A DNA stretch of 64,000 bases from Puffinus mauretanicus. Taxonomy: Eukaryota; Chordata; Aves; Procellariiformes; Procellariidae. Positions 34,330 through 47,600 of the stretch are shown one piece after another. Below the pieces are notes generated by a model. It was not told the origin of the DNA and did no database searches. It worked only from the letters and a program-made list of their open reading frames with translations. The position numbers were made by a program, and so were the translations under genes. The stretch spans positions 186,001 through 250,000 of the forward strand of contig JAJKFH010001512.1 of the NCBI GenBank assembly GCA_023333565.1, read 5' to 3'. Positions within the stretch are counted from its first letter, which is position 1. Each line of letters begins with the position of its first letter.

Positions 34330-37300
34330 TTTTTTTAGAACCAGGGGTCGCCGGGGGTGCCCTGTGCATCCCGGACCGGGACCGCGATGCTCGGCCCGGG
34401 GCCGGTCGCCTCCAGCACCGGCGGCGAAGCATGTTGATACCTGCCGGCAGCAAACTTGGGAAGGCAGCGGTTTGGGGTTGTTTCTCATGTGATTTACATC
34501 ATGTGGCAAAATTCACTGCGTGTTCCCCACCCTCGGCACCCGCCGCCCCGAGGGCCCGCACGATAGTAGCCGCGGGGCTTCAGCATGAAAACCCGAAAGC
34601 GAAGTAAATTTAATAAAGCTCGTCAGGGTGGGGAGGGGACGGAGTTCCCGGCTAAAATCAAGTCGAGGAGCGATTGTCAGGATTTGGCCCGGAGTAAAAG
34701 AGAGCAAAGCCCCCACCCCACCCGCCTTAACGGCATGCATTTAGTCCGGGCCCTTCAGCGGCTTCCCCCGGGCGGTGATAACGCCCTGAGCCCTCTCCAG
34801 CTCTCCCTGCGGAGGTACATTTGTCATCCTTCAAGTACTTCCACAAAAAAAACTCTCGAGAGGGTCGAGGGTCCTTTCCAAGGGCTGATCACATCCCCTG
34901 TCCTCTTCCCAGCTTTCCAGTGGCGCCTTTTCCTTCACGCTTTTCCGACAAACAGATTTTTGCTGAAAAATAAAAGAAAAAGAGAAAAGAAAAAAAAAAA
35001 AACAAAAAACAGACCTTCACTCCTTTTAGCCGAGACACCCTGAAACCTCCATCCTGGACTTCTTCTTTAAAAGTCCTGCTCCCGTTTTTCATTCTCGTTC
35101 CCCCTCCCCAATTCCCCGGCATCTCCCGGTGATGGGGAGAAGGTAATGACAAGGGAGCAAGTGCACGGAGCGGGGCCAGGGCTGCAGCGGGCCCGGCGGT
35201 CGGGGAGGATGGTCACGGCCGGTCCCCCTCGGGCACACGCTGATTTTGTCCCCCGGCTCGCTGGAAGCACCCACGGGTGACGCTTTGGACCGCAGGATCA
35301 ATGTGCAAAGCGGATCTGGACTTTGGTCCCTGGGGGAAGAGGAGGGGGCGAGGCTGAAGGGAAAAGTCCCCCCCGAGGGACCGCAGTGCAGAATCAGACC
35401 ACGGAGGAGAAAGGTGTTTTTTTTTTAATTAAGGACTCTGTGCAAAGGCCCGTTGGAATAGGAGATGAGAGGGAGAAAGGAGATGAAATGGGGAAAACCA
35501 CCCCAATTTCACAGCTGACGGCTGCGGCTCGGAAATGTGCAGGGAGTCGGTCTTGCGCGCTGCCCCGGGTCGGTCCCGGCCAGGGGGGAGCGTCGGGGCT
35601 GGGGGCGGCTGGAAGGGGGCAAATACCTGCCGGGGTTCAGAGCTCTCGGAAATGTGTCCCCTCTCTTCCTCCCTCGGTTGTTTTATAGCAGAGGTATTGT
35701 TGGGTTTGTTTTGGGGTCTTTTTTTTCTATATGAAGTTTTGGGTTATACATATGGTTTCCAAAATCCGTAAAATCCCACTCCTTCTTCCCCCCATTATTC
35801 CCCATTATTATTTAAATCAGCGTATTTTTATATTTTTGAGAATGTGTCGTGAATATAGAACCAGATGCAACTGCAAAATATCTCCTACCGGCGCTCGCTT
35901 TAATGGGTTTCCAAAACACCCTGTCCCTGCAGGCTCATTTCCAGAAGGGAAGGTATATTACAATTGAAGAAATTAGATAAATAGATTCTAACGAAGAACC
36001 ACATTTCCCCTTTTCTCCATGCTCTCAGTCCGAACAATTTTGGAAACGGTGCATCCAGCCGATGCTGTTGAGGTTTGGTTTCTTTTCTTCTTTGCAATGA
36101 CAGCCCTGCAGAGGATTGTACCACAAACCATCATTTTTCCTAAAGACAGAGTCAGAATTAATTCATGCTGATTGTTAGATTGTCCTGTGCGGCCGGGCAT
36201 TTAATCCTGCGTGTAAATCCTTTCTGAAGAGAGAGCAAGCGGGCTGGGCGCCGTCCTCCTGGGAAACCCGGTGCTAGACATGTCCCCAAGCAACCCCCAA
36301 ACTGGGGAGACTCCCCCCCAGCCGCGGCTTTGCCAGCCCAGGAGGAGGGTCCTCATCCAGCCACCGACCAAGAACTTGAATTCCTGCGGGAGGGGGTAGG
36401 AAAAAGAAGTTGGCTGAGTCGGAGGATGGGGGGTATATACCCGGGGAGGGCTGCTCTGCCTGCTGCTCCCCCCACTCCTCGTGCAGTCCGACCAGACCCA
36501 CGCGTGTGCAGCGCCGCAGCCCGCGGGGCGTGCGTTTCCCGCGGGAGCGGCCCGATCCGAGCTCCGGTTTAGCTCCGGGAAGGGCGAGGCGGGGCCGGGG
36601 GACACATCCCGGGAGTCCCCCGGCCTTTGGGGTGCTCCATGTCACCTCCCGGCTCATCCGTCCCCGAGTCCTGGCATTACAGCAAGAAACTCCAGCCCGG
36701 AGGCCAGGTCGTCTTCTCTTCCCTAAAAACGCCACGGCCTTTTTGCATGGAATATTCGATATATAGTATTTAATATTTGCACGTAGATGTGTGCAGCTGC
36801 AGGCAAGGTGCACTGCAAGGAGCTCAGTGGGGGGAGCTGGGCATCAGCTCTCCTCTCTATTTTTTATTTTTGGGGATGGGCTTTCGTGCCTTGGCACAGG
36901 CACAGGCTCCCACTTCACCTCCGCAAAGGGCTTTCCCAAAATAATCCCCCACCAAAAAATGGGGAAGCTGGAAATAGAGATGTGAGCAAACTGCTTGGGA
37001 GCCCAGCGAGTGGGGAGGGGCGAGGGGAAAGCCGGCGGTAGCTGCAGGTCTTTATATTAAAAAATACATCCCCCCCCTGCAAAGCAATGCAGTTTCCCAC
37101 TAAACTGACACCGGGGGATGGTCTCAGCAGCCTCGGCCGCCCCGGATTGGTGAGCTGGCCTGCAGACGCGTTTTCTAACAGATAAGTCAATCGTCACAGA
37201 CTCCCCCCCTTACCCCAAAATATCTTTTTTTGCAAAGCCCCAGCCCGCTCCTTCCCCGGGCAGCGGCGGGGCAGCGACCCGCTCCCCCGGCCGCCTCTCC

Positions 37301-37870
37301 CCTCTCCCTGCCTTCCAGCCCTGCTCAAAGCTTCCCATTGCAAAGTGGGGGGGGGGGAAGAGGGGTCCCCCCCCGCCCCGCACCTCCTTTGGGGATGGAA
37401 AGGAGCGGCCAGCAGCCAGGGCTGCTGGTCCCGCCGCCTCCCTTCCACCCCGTCTGGCGTCCCCGGCCCGGACAGCCCAGAATACCCCATGCCCCCCCCA
37501 TGGGCACAGATGAGGACTCCTGCCCCAGGCGAGGCTGGAAACCCCCTGCCACCCTCCCTGGCTTGGGGGGGGCCATGCCGGAGAGCGACTCCCCCGGCTC
37601 CCCGCTTTACCCACCGAGCCTGCAGGTTCTCGGGTGCCCCTCGAGTTCCCCCCCCGCGGCTGCAGCCGCCTCTCCCCGGGAAGGGGGCTCCGCTCCGGCT
37701 GGGGCAGACGCTGCCGAGGGGGATTTTGAGGTGCTGGAGCCTGCTTATGGACCGGGGGGAAGTAAAAGAGAAGATAAAGTCCTTTTTTTTTTTTTTTTTT
37801 TGCGGCAGGAAGCTCCATCTTTAGACAGGTCTAAAGATGCTAAAGCAGCACGAGAAGTCGAAGGTGGGTA
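34330..37870. promoter_or_regulatory. Series of CpG-rich blocks
   Basis: CpG-dense segments at about 34330-34600, 35150-35660, 36230-36680 and 37220-37760 are separated by AT-rich DNA. The last carries long open frames on both strands (plus 37230-37871, minus 37210-37818), but both are low-complexity and the plus frame runs through an 18-base T run, so I do not call a gene. AAGGTGGGT at 37862-37870 could be a splice donor. These are probably regulatory islands or non-coding RNA promoters of the HOXB9 domain. Confidence 0.4.
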
Positions 37871-40390
37871 AAACAAATCAATAAAAATTAAACTCCCCTC
37901 CCCTGCTTTATAGCAGAAGGCGGCAAACAAGCAGGAATTAGGGAGGAGCGGGGAAAGGCTGCAGTTTGCCGTCAAAACAGAGTGATTTTGTCTAGACAGG
38001 GGGAGGGAAGGTGTGGGTTTGTTTTTTTTTTCTTTGCTAACACAATGTCCCTTTGGTTAAAAATTAATTTACAGCACCCTCGCTCTCAAGCCAGACTAAG
38101 GTTCAACCAGAAGTCCCTAGGATGAAAAAAAAAAGCTTAAAAAATAAAATAAAATCAGCCGGAGCTGGGGAAGGTTTGCTCGGCGGTAACAAGTGGTGGA
38201 AGGATGCCTCTGCGAAGGAGAGGGACTGCCGTTATTTATTTATTTCCCTGGTATTTTTAAGGGGGAGGGGAAGCGTTTGCTTAAAAAAAAAAAAAAAAGA
38301 AAAGACAGAGAGGAAAGGCATGGACAGGTAAGTGAGTGCTGGATTCGGCCTCGCCGGGAGACTGGAGAGGGAGGCGTTTTTCTTAACGTGTTGGTTTTTT
38401 ATAATTCCCCACATGTAGCTTCCCGAGAATACTTGATCCTCCTCATTAACTGCAGACGTCTGGGTAGAAAACCGCTCGCCAACTCTCTGGACGGGCGAGC
38501 AGACTTTGCGTATCTTCCCTCTTCTTTATTTTTTTCATGATAATTTCATGCTCCGTCTTCTAAAAAACCTCAAGCTCTCTTTTAAAACAGAGATCGGAGG
38601 CAAAGCCGCGTTGCTCGTATCCTCCTTCTCCACCCGCCTGTTTCTCTGCTGGGAGTTTTGACTATTTTTTTTTTTAATCATTCATCCGACTCTTCATCAT
38701 TAGCATCACTTATTTATTTATCTGTTTGACTAAACCTGCGCGATGGACCCGGGGATTAGAGGCGGCCGCGTCGCAGCTCCAGCTCACCACAGAGAAATCC
38801 TGCTTGGCTCAAGGGCTGGGAAAGCCTTCTGGAATAAATCCCCCCATTCCAGCCTCTCCCAGCGCATACCTAGTTTAAAAAAAAAACCAAAATAATAATA
38901 ATCCAACCCACGCTTTCTACCTACGTGGCTCTACCATTTGCACGATTTTCCTTTCTCCCTCCTTCCCCCCCCCCCGCCCCCGCTGACTCTCAGAGCCCAC
39001 CGGTGGGATGGGAAGGAAGGCTGCTTGCTAGACTTGAAACTAAAAGGTCATTTCGACAGGATTGCCAAGTCCACTTGCTGAGGTGGCCTCAGCCTTTTCA
39101 TGTCGCCATGTGTTTCTCTCCGACTGCATAAACTTGCGTCCGTCCGCAGCGATGCAGAGCTAGGAAAGCAGTTGTGCCGTAATGAGGTACCTTTAAATTT
39201 AATTTCCTGTCCCTCCCCTGCTTTATGGATTTCTAATAACAATGTTGAAAACCAGAGAAGAAACCTATTAAAGTCTCCGGGACAGAGGGCTTATGTAAAT
39301 AATTGAAGGTAGCCAGGCTTAATTGAATTTCCCAACAAATGGATGGAATAGGAACAAATGGAGTATTTTGGTTAAGGGACCGCCCGGTGCTGGATATATT
39401 TCTGTTGCTCATTTTCAGAGAACTTTTATAAATATTGTTCTTTTTTTTTTTTTCCAACGGAGAACTCTTGCAAAGATTTAAGTGTAATTCAAAATACTCT
39501 GAAATAGAGCAACTGAAAGAATTCCTAAAAGGAACAAAAACTCTCCTGAAAATTATTAAACGGAAAATTTTAGAAATATTTTGCTGGCATGCGAATACAG
39601 GGGGCAAAATAAATTCTCGCATGAGTTGTTGGACCTGTAAGGGTCGTGGCAAAGCGAGAGCTTTAATTCAGGAAAGTTAAATGCGCTTGACCGATCGATT
39701 TCTTGTCTGACCATCGGCTTGTCCAGAATATTTTGCTAATTTATTTTCTTTAATGACTTTTTTTGTACCTGTAAAAATTAATTCTTAAGGCTTAGTCCCC
39801 AACCCCTCGGCCCAAAGCCTCTATTGCTAATTAAAGGAAAGCTCATTTGACTAACTCAGAAACTTTGCCGCATGTGTGGGGACTAATTAATTTTTTTTCC
39901 AAGCAAAGCAGCTCTCCCCTGTCCCCCGGTTTTGGTGGGTCCCGGACCCCGCGGCCAGGCCGGGCTGAGGGCTGAGCTCAGCCGAGAGCCCGCAGAGGCA
40001 CCTCCGGCATCTCCGGACACCCCAAATTAAATTCGGCTGCTTGGGAAGATGCTTGCCTGCTTGCCCGCTGCCGAGATGTCTTTTCGATTTGCTTCTCCGC
40101 ATCGTCTGGGTTTCCAGTTCTCCCTGCAAAGAAATAAGGAGTTATTACGGAGTTCCCGCCGCCTTTTCCTTCCTATTAATTAGAGTTTTCGACTTAATTG
40201 GAACAGCGAAAGGAACTTTTTTTTTTCCCCCACCTGGATTCTGCTTTTAACCCCGGGCCTTTGGAGAGTTTGCTTTCCCTTAATTCCTCGGGAAGTGGGT
40301 GCGGAGGGGAAGGAGCGTTACGGGGGCACGCGTGGGTCATTCCTTGGGTTTCCCTGCCCGGGACCAATGACTCCGTCTAATTGCGGGTTT
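37871..40390. other. Intergenic, no gene recognised
   Basis: AT-rich but CpG-retaining DNA with A, T and C homopolymer runs (for example 38281-38298 and 38966-38976). No coding gene or RNA gene recognised. Confidence 0.5.
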
Positions 40391-40399
40391 AGTCCATAA

Positions 40400-41410
40400 A
40401 ATCAGGGACTCCGGCTCTCCGTGAGCGCAGGAGGAGCGTGGGCGGCCGCGCACCGTGATTTCGAAGGGGCGAAAAAAGACCCCGAAGGTGGAAAAGCAAA
40501 TCCTCCAGCCCAGCCCCGACGGGGAGGGCAGGAGGTCGAGCCGAGGGGCCCCGACGGGCTCCTGTTTCACCCCACTCGTGTCTCCCTTGCCCCGGAGAAA
40601 ACTTTTTTTCCGCAGCAACAAGTAGCCGAGGCGATGCTGCTCTCGGGGTTTTACTTCTCCCGGCTGGAGCAGCCCGCAGACCCCGGCGAGGGGAACCGCT
40701 GCCCCGGCATGGTTTGGCCGTGTTTTAGGCGGCCCACGGTGCGGTCTTGCCCCTCACGTCGGGGCAGGAGAGCCTCGCTCGGGGCTCCTCCTGCCCCTCC
40801 ACACCCCGGGGCCAGGGCACGGCGGTGGGGAGAGGACCGCTGCCCTCCTCTGTGCCTGCCCATCGCCGTCGGGACCGCCCCGGTCACCCCCGCTCGGGGC
40901 CGTGGCACCCCGCGTGCCTCGCACCCCTCCACCCACCCGGAATTACTGGAGTAGCAAAGCTCTTTGCGTGGGTCATAAGAGCCCTACAGGGCTTCAGAGA
41001 AATATGTTTTGGGTGGGGGGCGGTGTTGTGTTTTAATGCGGCTTTCCTTAAGGCAGAAAGTGTAATTTAATTTTTATTCCAAAGCTCTTTTCTCTCTTTG
41101 TTTTTCCCCCCTTTCACTTAAAAAAAAAAAAAAGGAAAAACAAAACAAAAAAAAAACAGTGAAAATGTTTGTCTTCTCCTTGGCAGAGGAACAAAAGCTG
41201 CACCTCGAGCTGGCAGCTGGCTCTGCGGAGCGGGGCCGGGCCGAGGGCGATGCTGGTCCCGGCAGAGCCCGGCCAGCGAGCGCCGCCCCGAGGCCACGGG
41301 CCCCGCCGCCGCCCGGAGCCGGGAGACGCGCACCGGGGCCGCCGGCACTCCCCGCCCGCTCCTCCCGGGGACGGGTGGTTAAATACAGCCCCAGCCAGCG
41401 GAGGGGCGGT
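40400..41410. promoter_or_regulatory. CpG-rich blocks upstream of mir-196a-1
   Basis: Two CpG-dense segments, about 40420-40940 and 41200-41400, separated by an A/T-rich stretch. They are 3-4 kb upstream of mir-196a-1 on its strand and could include the promoter of its primary transcript. That link is positional inference. A long plus frame (40421-40954) is low-complexity and not a recognised protein. Confidence 0.4.
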
Positions 41411-44310
41411 ATTTATTATTTATTCCTCCTTTTTTTTTTTAAATTATTATTGTTACCGGAGCTGTAATGATTCAAGCATTCACGTAAAAAATACATGTAT
41501 TTTTGCAATGGGTGGTTAAGAAATATCACAGCGCAGTTTTGTGTGCGTTGCTGTTATGTCCTTTGGCTTGATGGATAGCTGGAAGAAAGAGAGAAAGAGC
41601 CCACGCCGAGCTGTTTCCCACTCACATCCAGGCACAGCCGTGTGGAGGGGGAGGGAAGGAGGAGGGTTTAAGGCCAACTTTTTAATCTTTTTCCTATAAA
41701 TGCGACAAGCACCTCCCGTTTGTAACGTATTCTGCCTGGGAATATCTGCATGGCTCCTAAGAAGCGGACACCAAATACTCCCAAAGGCTAATGCTGATGA
41801 ATGGGAACTGTGAAAACCAGCTGCTATAACCATATTTTAATAAAAACACCGCTTTGTGAAGATCTAAGTCAGTCACAAAGAAACCCATAATGAGATCTTG
41901 AGATTCAGTGCCATTTCCCCTGGATGATCTGTAATAGATTCTTCTATTATGTAAGTGTGTGTGTGTAATGGATATGTACACATATATACAATTACTGATA
42001 TATGCTCACGCAAACACTTGAAATCCCTCCCGTCCCAGCCTATTAATTATTTTAGCACTTATTCCCCCGACAAGGAGAAGTTATCTTATAGCTAGGACAT
42101 CCATTTACTGTCTAAGAGCTCTAACTTGTCTTTGACGTCTGAATTTAAAATGTCTTTAAAAACTTTAGCAACAGCCAGAAAGGGAAAAAAAATCCCATTA
42201 CCTTAAAATGTTATTCCAGCCCAAGAATTAAACCTAATACATCACCTACTTAGATTTGGGGTTCTTTTTCTTTTTTTCTCTTTTTTTTCCCCTTAGTGTT
42301 ATTTATTTTAAACCTAATCGTGAAATTAAATGGCACATGCAGTTTTGCTTTTCACACTTATCTTGAGTGCTTTTCTTTATTTACGTTTTCAATCTGCAAT
42401 TTAGGGGCGGGGGGGGATGCTTCATTTCCAAGTTGCAGCAGTGAAAGCTCTGTTAAAATATATTCCTCCTGCCTGTTTTGTCTGAAAGAAAGAGCTTTTA
42501 GTAGGACGAGTTCAAGTGTGACTACGACTTTTGTTTTACAAATTGCATTGGCACAAAAAGTAAAGCAGTGGTCTAGAGGTTTTTTTAATCCTCTTTGTAG
42601 GAAATAGAAAATATTTGACAAATTTTAAAATTATGATAGGTGTGGTAAATGTAAGTATAGCAGATTGTATGTATGCATGTCTGCAAACACATATCGCATA
42701 TACGTACTAGAGGTATGTGATACTATAGGTCCCTCATGTGTAAACGTAATTGAAGTTTTATAGTAAACTTTAAGTTCTTTCCCCTCGCAGTTTTGATTTA
42801 AACTTGAACCTGCCTATATTTGTGCATCAAAAAGGAGAGAAAGAGAGGAATGACGAGTTGTGAAATGACAGAGAAATCTATATTAATTTCAAACCATAGC
42901 CTGTACCAAAGATGCGGAATCAGACGATGTTTTCCTCCCGCCGTGCACTTAGAGAGCTCTAACCTCGCACAAAATAAAAACACAAACAACCCCCAGGCTG
43001 TCAATATTACCCCAAAAAAAGACTTTTCCCCCCTTCTATTCTCTTTCAGATGGGTGTTTGGTTTTTTCGGGGGGTGGTTGTTCTTTGTGGGTTTGTTTGT
43101 TTGTTTTCGGATTCCGCCCCGGTTCCCCGCCCGACCTGGTGTAAACTGTTTGAAGTTCAACAACATGGCTAAGTTTTATTGTATTTCCGGTACAATAGAT
43201 TTATATACCGTCCCGTCCAGGCTTTTAAAGGCTTTTCAAATGAAATGAAGCTAAGTTATAGTCAAGTTTCTGGCTCCTCCGTGCGTCTCTTGAACTCGGA
43301 GGATTTGTTTCTTCAATGAACTTTTAAACTCCCCTAAACTTGCCCTTTCGGGACGGGCAAGTCTCTGCCTATTGTCTTTCCAGGCTTTATTATTTCTTTT
43401 GCTCACCCCGTTTAGTTATTTAATCCACTTGAGGACAAACCCCCAGCTTACAAGGTAAGACATTGACTTTATATTATATATAAATATATACATATAAAAG
43501 TTTTGTGACCTGACCCGGTGGGCTGGGGATGTATGGTCCTTTTTTTTTTTTTTTCCCCAAATGGGAATTTTGTTGGTTGTTTTTTTTTTTTTTTCTGCCA
43601 AACTTCCCCCGCGGAAGTTGCTCGGAGCTCAGCAAAGCCCCCGGGGCCTGGCCGCCTCCCAGCCCCTCTCCTCGGCTTTAATTCTCCCTTTTATCACCAC
43701 CGAGTCATTATTTTATAACACGCTTTTCCAGCGCGGGGAGCGCGTTGGAGGGAGGAAAGGACACAATAAGTTTCTCTGTGTTGCTATTTACACCTATAAA
43801 ATAGTCACAATGATGCTTTTTTCCTCTTGCTTTAATTGATTTATATGTTCTTGGCTTTTTTTTTTTCCCCCCCTTTAAATGAATCACGTTATACTTGCTT
43901 TAAGGGGAGGAGAATATGAATTAATTGGGGTTTTTTTCCGGGACTCACTGATTTGACTCTATTCTCTGTGGAAAGTTATCCAAATGCTGGCGGGTTTAGA
44001 TAAAAAAAAAAAAAAAATCTGGTAATAGTGTTTTAATACGAAGTCTTGGTAAATCAAGATAAATCCTTTAAATTAGCTTTCCAGAGGAGGTGGGGAAAGA
44101 ACTTTAGGAATTTTTGCTCTTTTTTATAGCTGCGATAATCGCTTGTTTCTCAAAGTCAATAGCATTTTACTGTTTCCTCTGGTCTATTTGTAAACTATTT
44201 GTAAAGTCCTGCAGGAGGGATCCGCTCCAGACACTGTACATAGGAAATCATTTGAATAGTTATTTCGTGCAATCGGAGGGGTTTTATTTCGTCTCTGAAA
44301 AGATCCTTTT
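41411..44310. other. Region upstream of mir-196a-1, no gene recognised
   Basis: AT-rich DNA with scattered CpG and many TAATTA/TTTAT-type homeodomain-like words. A T13-17 run pair lies at 43539-43595. It may be transcribed as part of the primary miR-196 RNA, but no exon could be defined. Confidence 0.45.
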
Positions 44311-44319
44311 GTTGCTTTT

Positions 44320-44400
44320 GTTTCCTAGCAACTGTTTTCTATTATAAAAGTTCAGATTGCAGATGATGTCAAACAAAATGGCCGCCCAGGCGCCTTTCTT
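44320..44400 (+). promoter_or_regulatory. Site cluster just upstream of mir-196a-1
   Basis: Within 120 bp of the hairpin are an RFX X-box-like GTTTCCTAGCAAC (44320-44332), a CRE-like TGATGTCA (44364-44371) and a YY1-like AAAATGGCCGCC (44375-44386). Calls are by consensus only. Their density next to the miRNA suggests either a proximal promoter or a conserved regulatory block. Confidence 0.35.
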
Positions 44401-44442
44401 GGGAATTTTAGCCTTTGACCCAAGGCTGAACTAGAACTGCTC

Positions 44443-44512
44443 TGTGAATTAGGTAGTTTCATGTTGTTGGGCTTTTAATTTTAAACACAAGAACATCAAA
44501 CTACCTGATTTA
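44443..44512 (+). ncRNA. MIR196A1: microRNA miR-196a-1 precursor hairpin
   Basis: The mature miR-196a sequence TAGGTAGTTTCATGTTGTTG(GG) is intact at 44450-44471. The 3' arm at 44488-44508 (reading AAGAACATCAAACTACCTG) pairs back with it through AAACTACCT, with a G-U pair and a few mismatches, around an AT-rich loop. Its place between HOXB13 and HOXB9 on the Hox coding strand matches mir-196a-1. The miRNA guides Argonaute to Hox8- and Hox7-class and other Hox transcripts, HOXB8 being the classic target, and so sharpens anterior-posterior boundaries. The mature 5p strand looks identical to that of other vertebrates; the loop and 3' arm differ from human. Confidence 0.95.
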
Positions 44513-44573
44513 CTCCAGTTATCCTCCTCGGTCTTGTTTGCTGAGGGCAGTTGCCCCAGGAAGGATGGGGTGG

Positions 44574-44696
44574 CATCCCTGTATCCCCCCCATCCCTGCA
44601 TCCCCCCCATCCCTGCATCCCCCCCATTCCTGCATCCCTCCCCATCCCTGCATCCCTCCCCATCCCTGTATCCCCCCCATCCCTGTATCCCCCCTC
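44574..44696 (+). repeat. 17-18 bp C-rich minisatellite next to mir-196a-1
   Basis: About seven copies of a unit like CATCCCTGTATCCCCCC, starting only about 60 bp after the miRNA hairpin. Copies vary between TGTATC and TGCATC and between six C and CTCC. The complementary strand is G-rich with runs of five to seven G, so quadruplex formation is possible. Confidence 0.9.
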
Positions 44697-44699
44697 CCG

Positions 44700-47600
44700 C
44701 TCCATCCCCTGGACCGCACCGGCACCGGGCGCGGAGCCGCCGGGTCCGTGTCCCCCCCCGAGCCCGGCTCAGCCCCCGCGCCGGGCACCGCCGGGGCAGG
44801 GGTGATGGTTTCTTTGTTTAAATCCCCGTTTCAGGGACCTTTTGCGAGACAACGCAGTCACGCCCCGAATCATCAAGAGCTTATTAAAGGTCTAATTAGG
44901 CTGCGGCGCCTCTCAGAGGCTAAAAACCCCCACCCCAGCGACAGGCAGCCCCGCGTTAACAAACCCCTCTGTACACGCAATAAAGTTTGTGTCTCGCATA
45001 AAAATATACACCTATGAATGTACAGCCAGCTATAAAGAAATTTAAGTGGGTCTTATTTTAGGAGCTGTGATCTACACCTCGGGGTAAAGGATAAAATGTG
45101 GGTTTAGGGAACACAAAAGAACTGTGTCCAGCTCATGAGTTTAATTGTCCCCATTGATAAAATAAGTTTATTAAAGGCCCTGCTGCACATCTCCGCAGCG
45201 CTTCACGTCTGTCGTTTTGCTGGCAACGTTTATAGGGACCGGGTCTCTGTGGCTTTTCCTATGGAGGTAAAAATGCCGGACTTAGCCATAGGGGCTGGAT
45301 ATCGAATATGTAGTCACTGAGGAGCTCCTGCATCTCGTAGGAAACACGCCCGTGTCTTTAGAGATTGATAAATGCCAAGCCGCGGTCTGTACGCACGTAA
45401 CCGCGCATAGATGCGCGACTGATGCTCATTACTGGGCATTGATCTGAAAGTTCGTCAAATATAACATCTTCAGCCAAACTTGGGCGAGGATCGCGGCTGC
45501 GAAGTTCAGGAAATAAAAGGGTTTAGGTAGTGTCAGAAATGCCCACAATAGTTTCACCACATCCTTCCTCCGTATCTCAACGTGTTGCACGTGGGAATAC
45601 GCTGATTTAAAAAAATAAAAAATAATAAAAAAAACCAACCCAAAACTATAAAAATCCGTGTGAGAAAGAGGGAGTGTGGAGAGCAATGCGTGTCAGAGCG
45701 TGTGCTCGGGTGAAGTCCACCCATTCCACTTTCTGCAAACTGGGAGCCCGTAGGGTTGTGTGTGGGTGTGCGTGTGAGCAGTCAGCTCATGGAAGCGATT
45801 TTCCCTGCATTGGTGTTTCAAATACGCATAAAACCAAGTTTCACATGGTCCAGGCCACGGCTAAATAAGCCTGGGACTGGATCTCCCTTCGAGGTTTGAA
45901 GAATTAAACTTTGATACCATATCCAGGGTCTAAACCACCATCTGCTGCTACTTTTTGTGGCCGAGGGGATTACTTGGATTTCAGCTTTTTTCTCCACTCG
46001 GAGTGGTAAAAGAAAACGAAAACAAACAAACAAAAATCGTGTATGGGTTTTAAACTGGTGCGTGCTTTATTCCCGAAACTGGTGATTCTTGTAGGCATAG
46101 TGCCTATCTCGCCTATAAAACAAACAGCCGCTCAAGGGGAGGAGAGGGAAAGTCAAACAGCGTAAAATAACTCGGAGTTTTCTACCTAACTCACAAGCCC
46201 TGTGACTCCTTCCTTAGAAACAACGTGCTACTTGTGCCCTAACTCAAAGCCCTTAAACGGAAAAGGACAATCTGGGAAAGTTAATCATAAACTATTCGGT
46301 AATAATGTCCCCATAGGCAACCACTAACCTGCCTTGTAAATGTCTGGGCTTCTGATTTTGATCTCCCTCCTACCCACGTAAATACAGGAAACAAGGGCCA
46401 GGGAGGAGAATGGGGGACACAGAGCTGGGAAAGATCAGAATCAGGCCCGGGGGGTCTGTATTGCTGCCTGAAAACGGGAATTGGGACTCATTTCCCAAGG
46501 GCTTTGGGAAGGCAGGAGCGGGGAGAGGAGGGTGCGGTGGGCAGGGTGCCTGTCCCACAGGCACGGCTGCCTCTGGAGCGGTTTGTTTCTCTTCTTTTCC
46601 AAATTAGAAAGATAAGAGCGACCTTACCTGGAGAAGAAGCTGTGTGGGGATGGCTAAAAAAAAAAAAAATAAAAAATTATCCTCCGCGTAGTAATTGCCT
46701 GGTTTGCGACATGCTGCACATTTCTGCGCTTACAGGCAAAGAGCAACTGCGGTTAATGCAACAAATCTCCGCCAAGTTGCTCTCCTGGCAAGGTCCAGCC
46801 TCTCTGATATTACCCCGACCCGGGATGAGTTTTAATTATGGGCAAAAGTGTTGTGAAAAGAGCCTATCCGAAAGAAACTCCCCCCTTTTATTTTACCGGG
46901 GCTCATGCTACGGGTTTTATGGAAACAATTCCATCGCAACTTAGTTCTTGTACCTGTGCTTGTATTTTCCCACCCTCTTCCCCTGCCTTGAGTGGGAGCG
47001 ACAGATTTCTCACCATCATGGGCTGTTACTTCCCTTCCTCCCAGACTAATGTGATTTGGACGATTTTTTTTTTTTTGGGGGGGGGGGGGGGACTCCAGTT
47101 ATATCGTGGTGACCCCAAAGCAGAGCCGGGGGAATCCGCAGCACTTGCACCAGCAGTTCCCGGGGTGTAAAATCTGCGGCAGCGGGAGCGGGGCAGGCGC
47201 CCAGTTATTTCATGGGACTTGAATATTATTTCAAGGAGGGAGGCGAAGGGGGGAATTAGTCTAGTAGCCAGAATGTGGGTTCCCGAACAACAATCAAACT
47301 TTATTTTAACTTTCTCTCCTTCCAGCTTCCCTTTCCAAGTGTACATACGCTTTTACTTTACAGGGGATCTAAATGCTTTATTAACTGCTGGGATTACAAA
47401 CCTCATTTGGAATTGGGGTTTTTAGCCAGAGTATACTTTCGGTCCTTGGAAAAGTGCCCACATGTGTAACTTGTTTTTGCTTCTCTTCAGACAAGGAATT
47501 CCCCCCCCCCCCTCCTCACCACTTACGGATTTTTAACAGACGGCAGCATTCAAACTGAGAGCTAGGACAGGAAATGGCAAAGGTAGATCCTTCTGCTTTT

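Noticed and set aside
37230..37871. 213-codon frame as a new gene
   Set aside because: Low-complexity, mirrored by an equally long minus frame, and runs through an 18-base T run; no family recognised.
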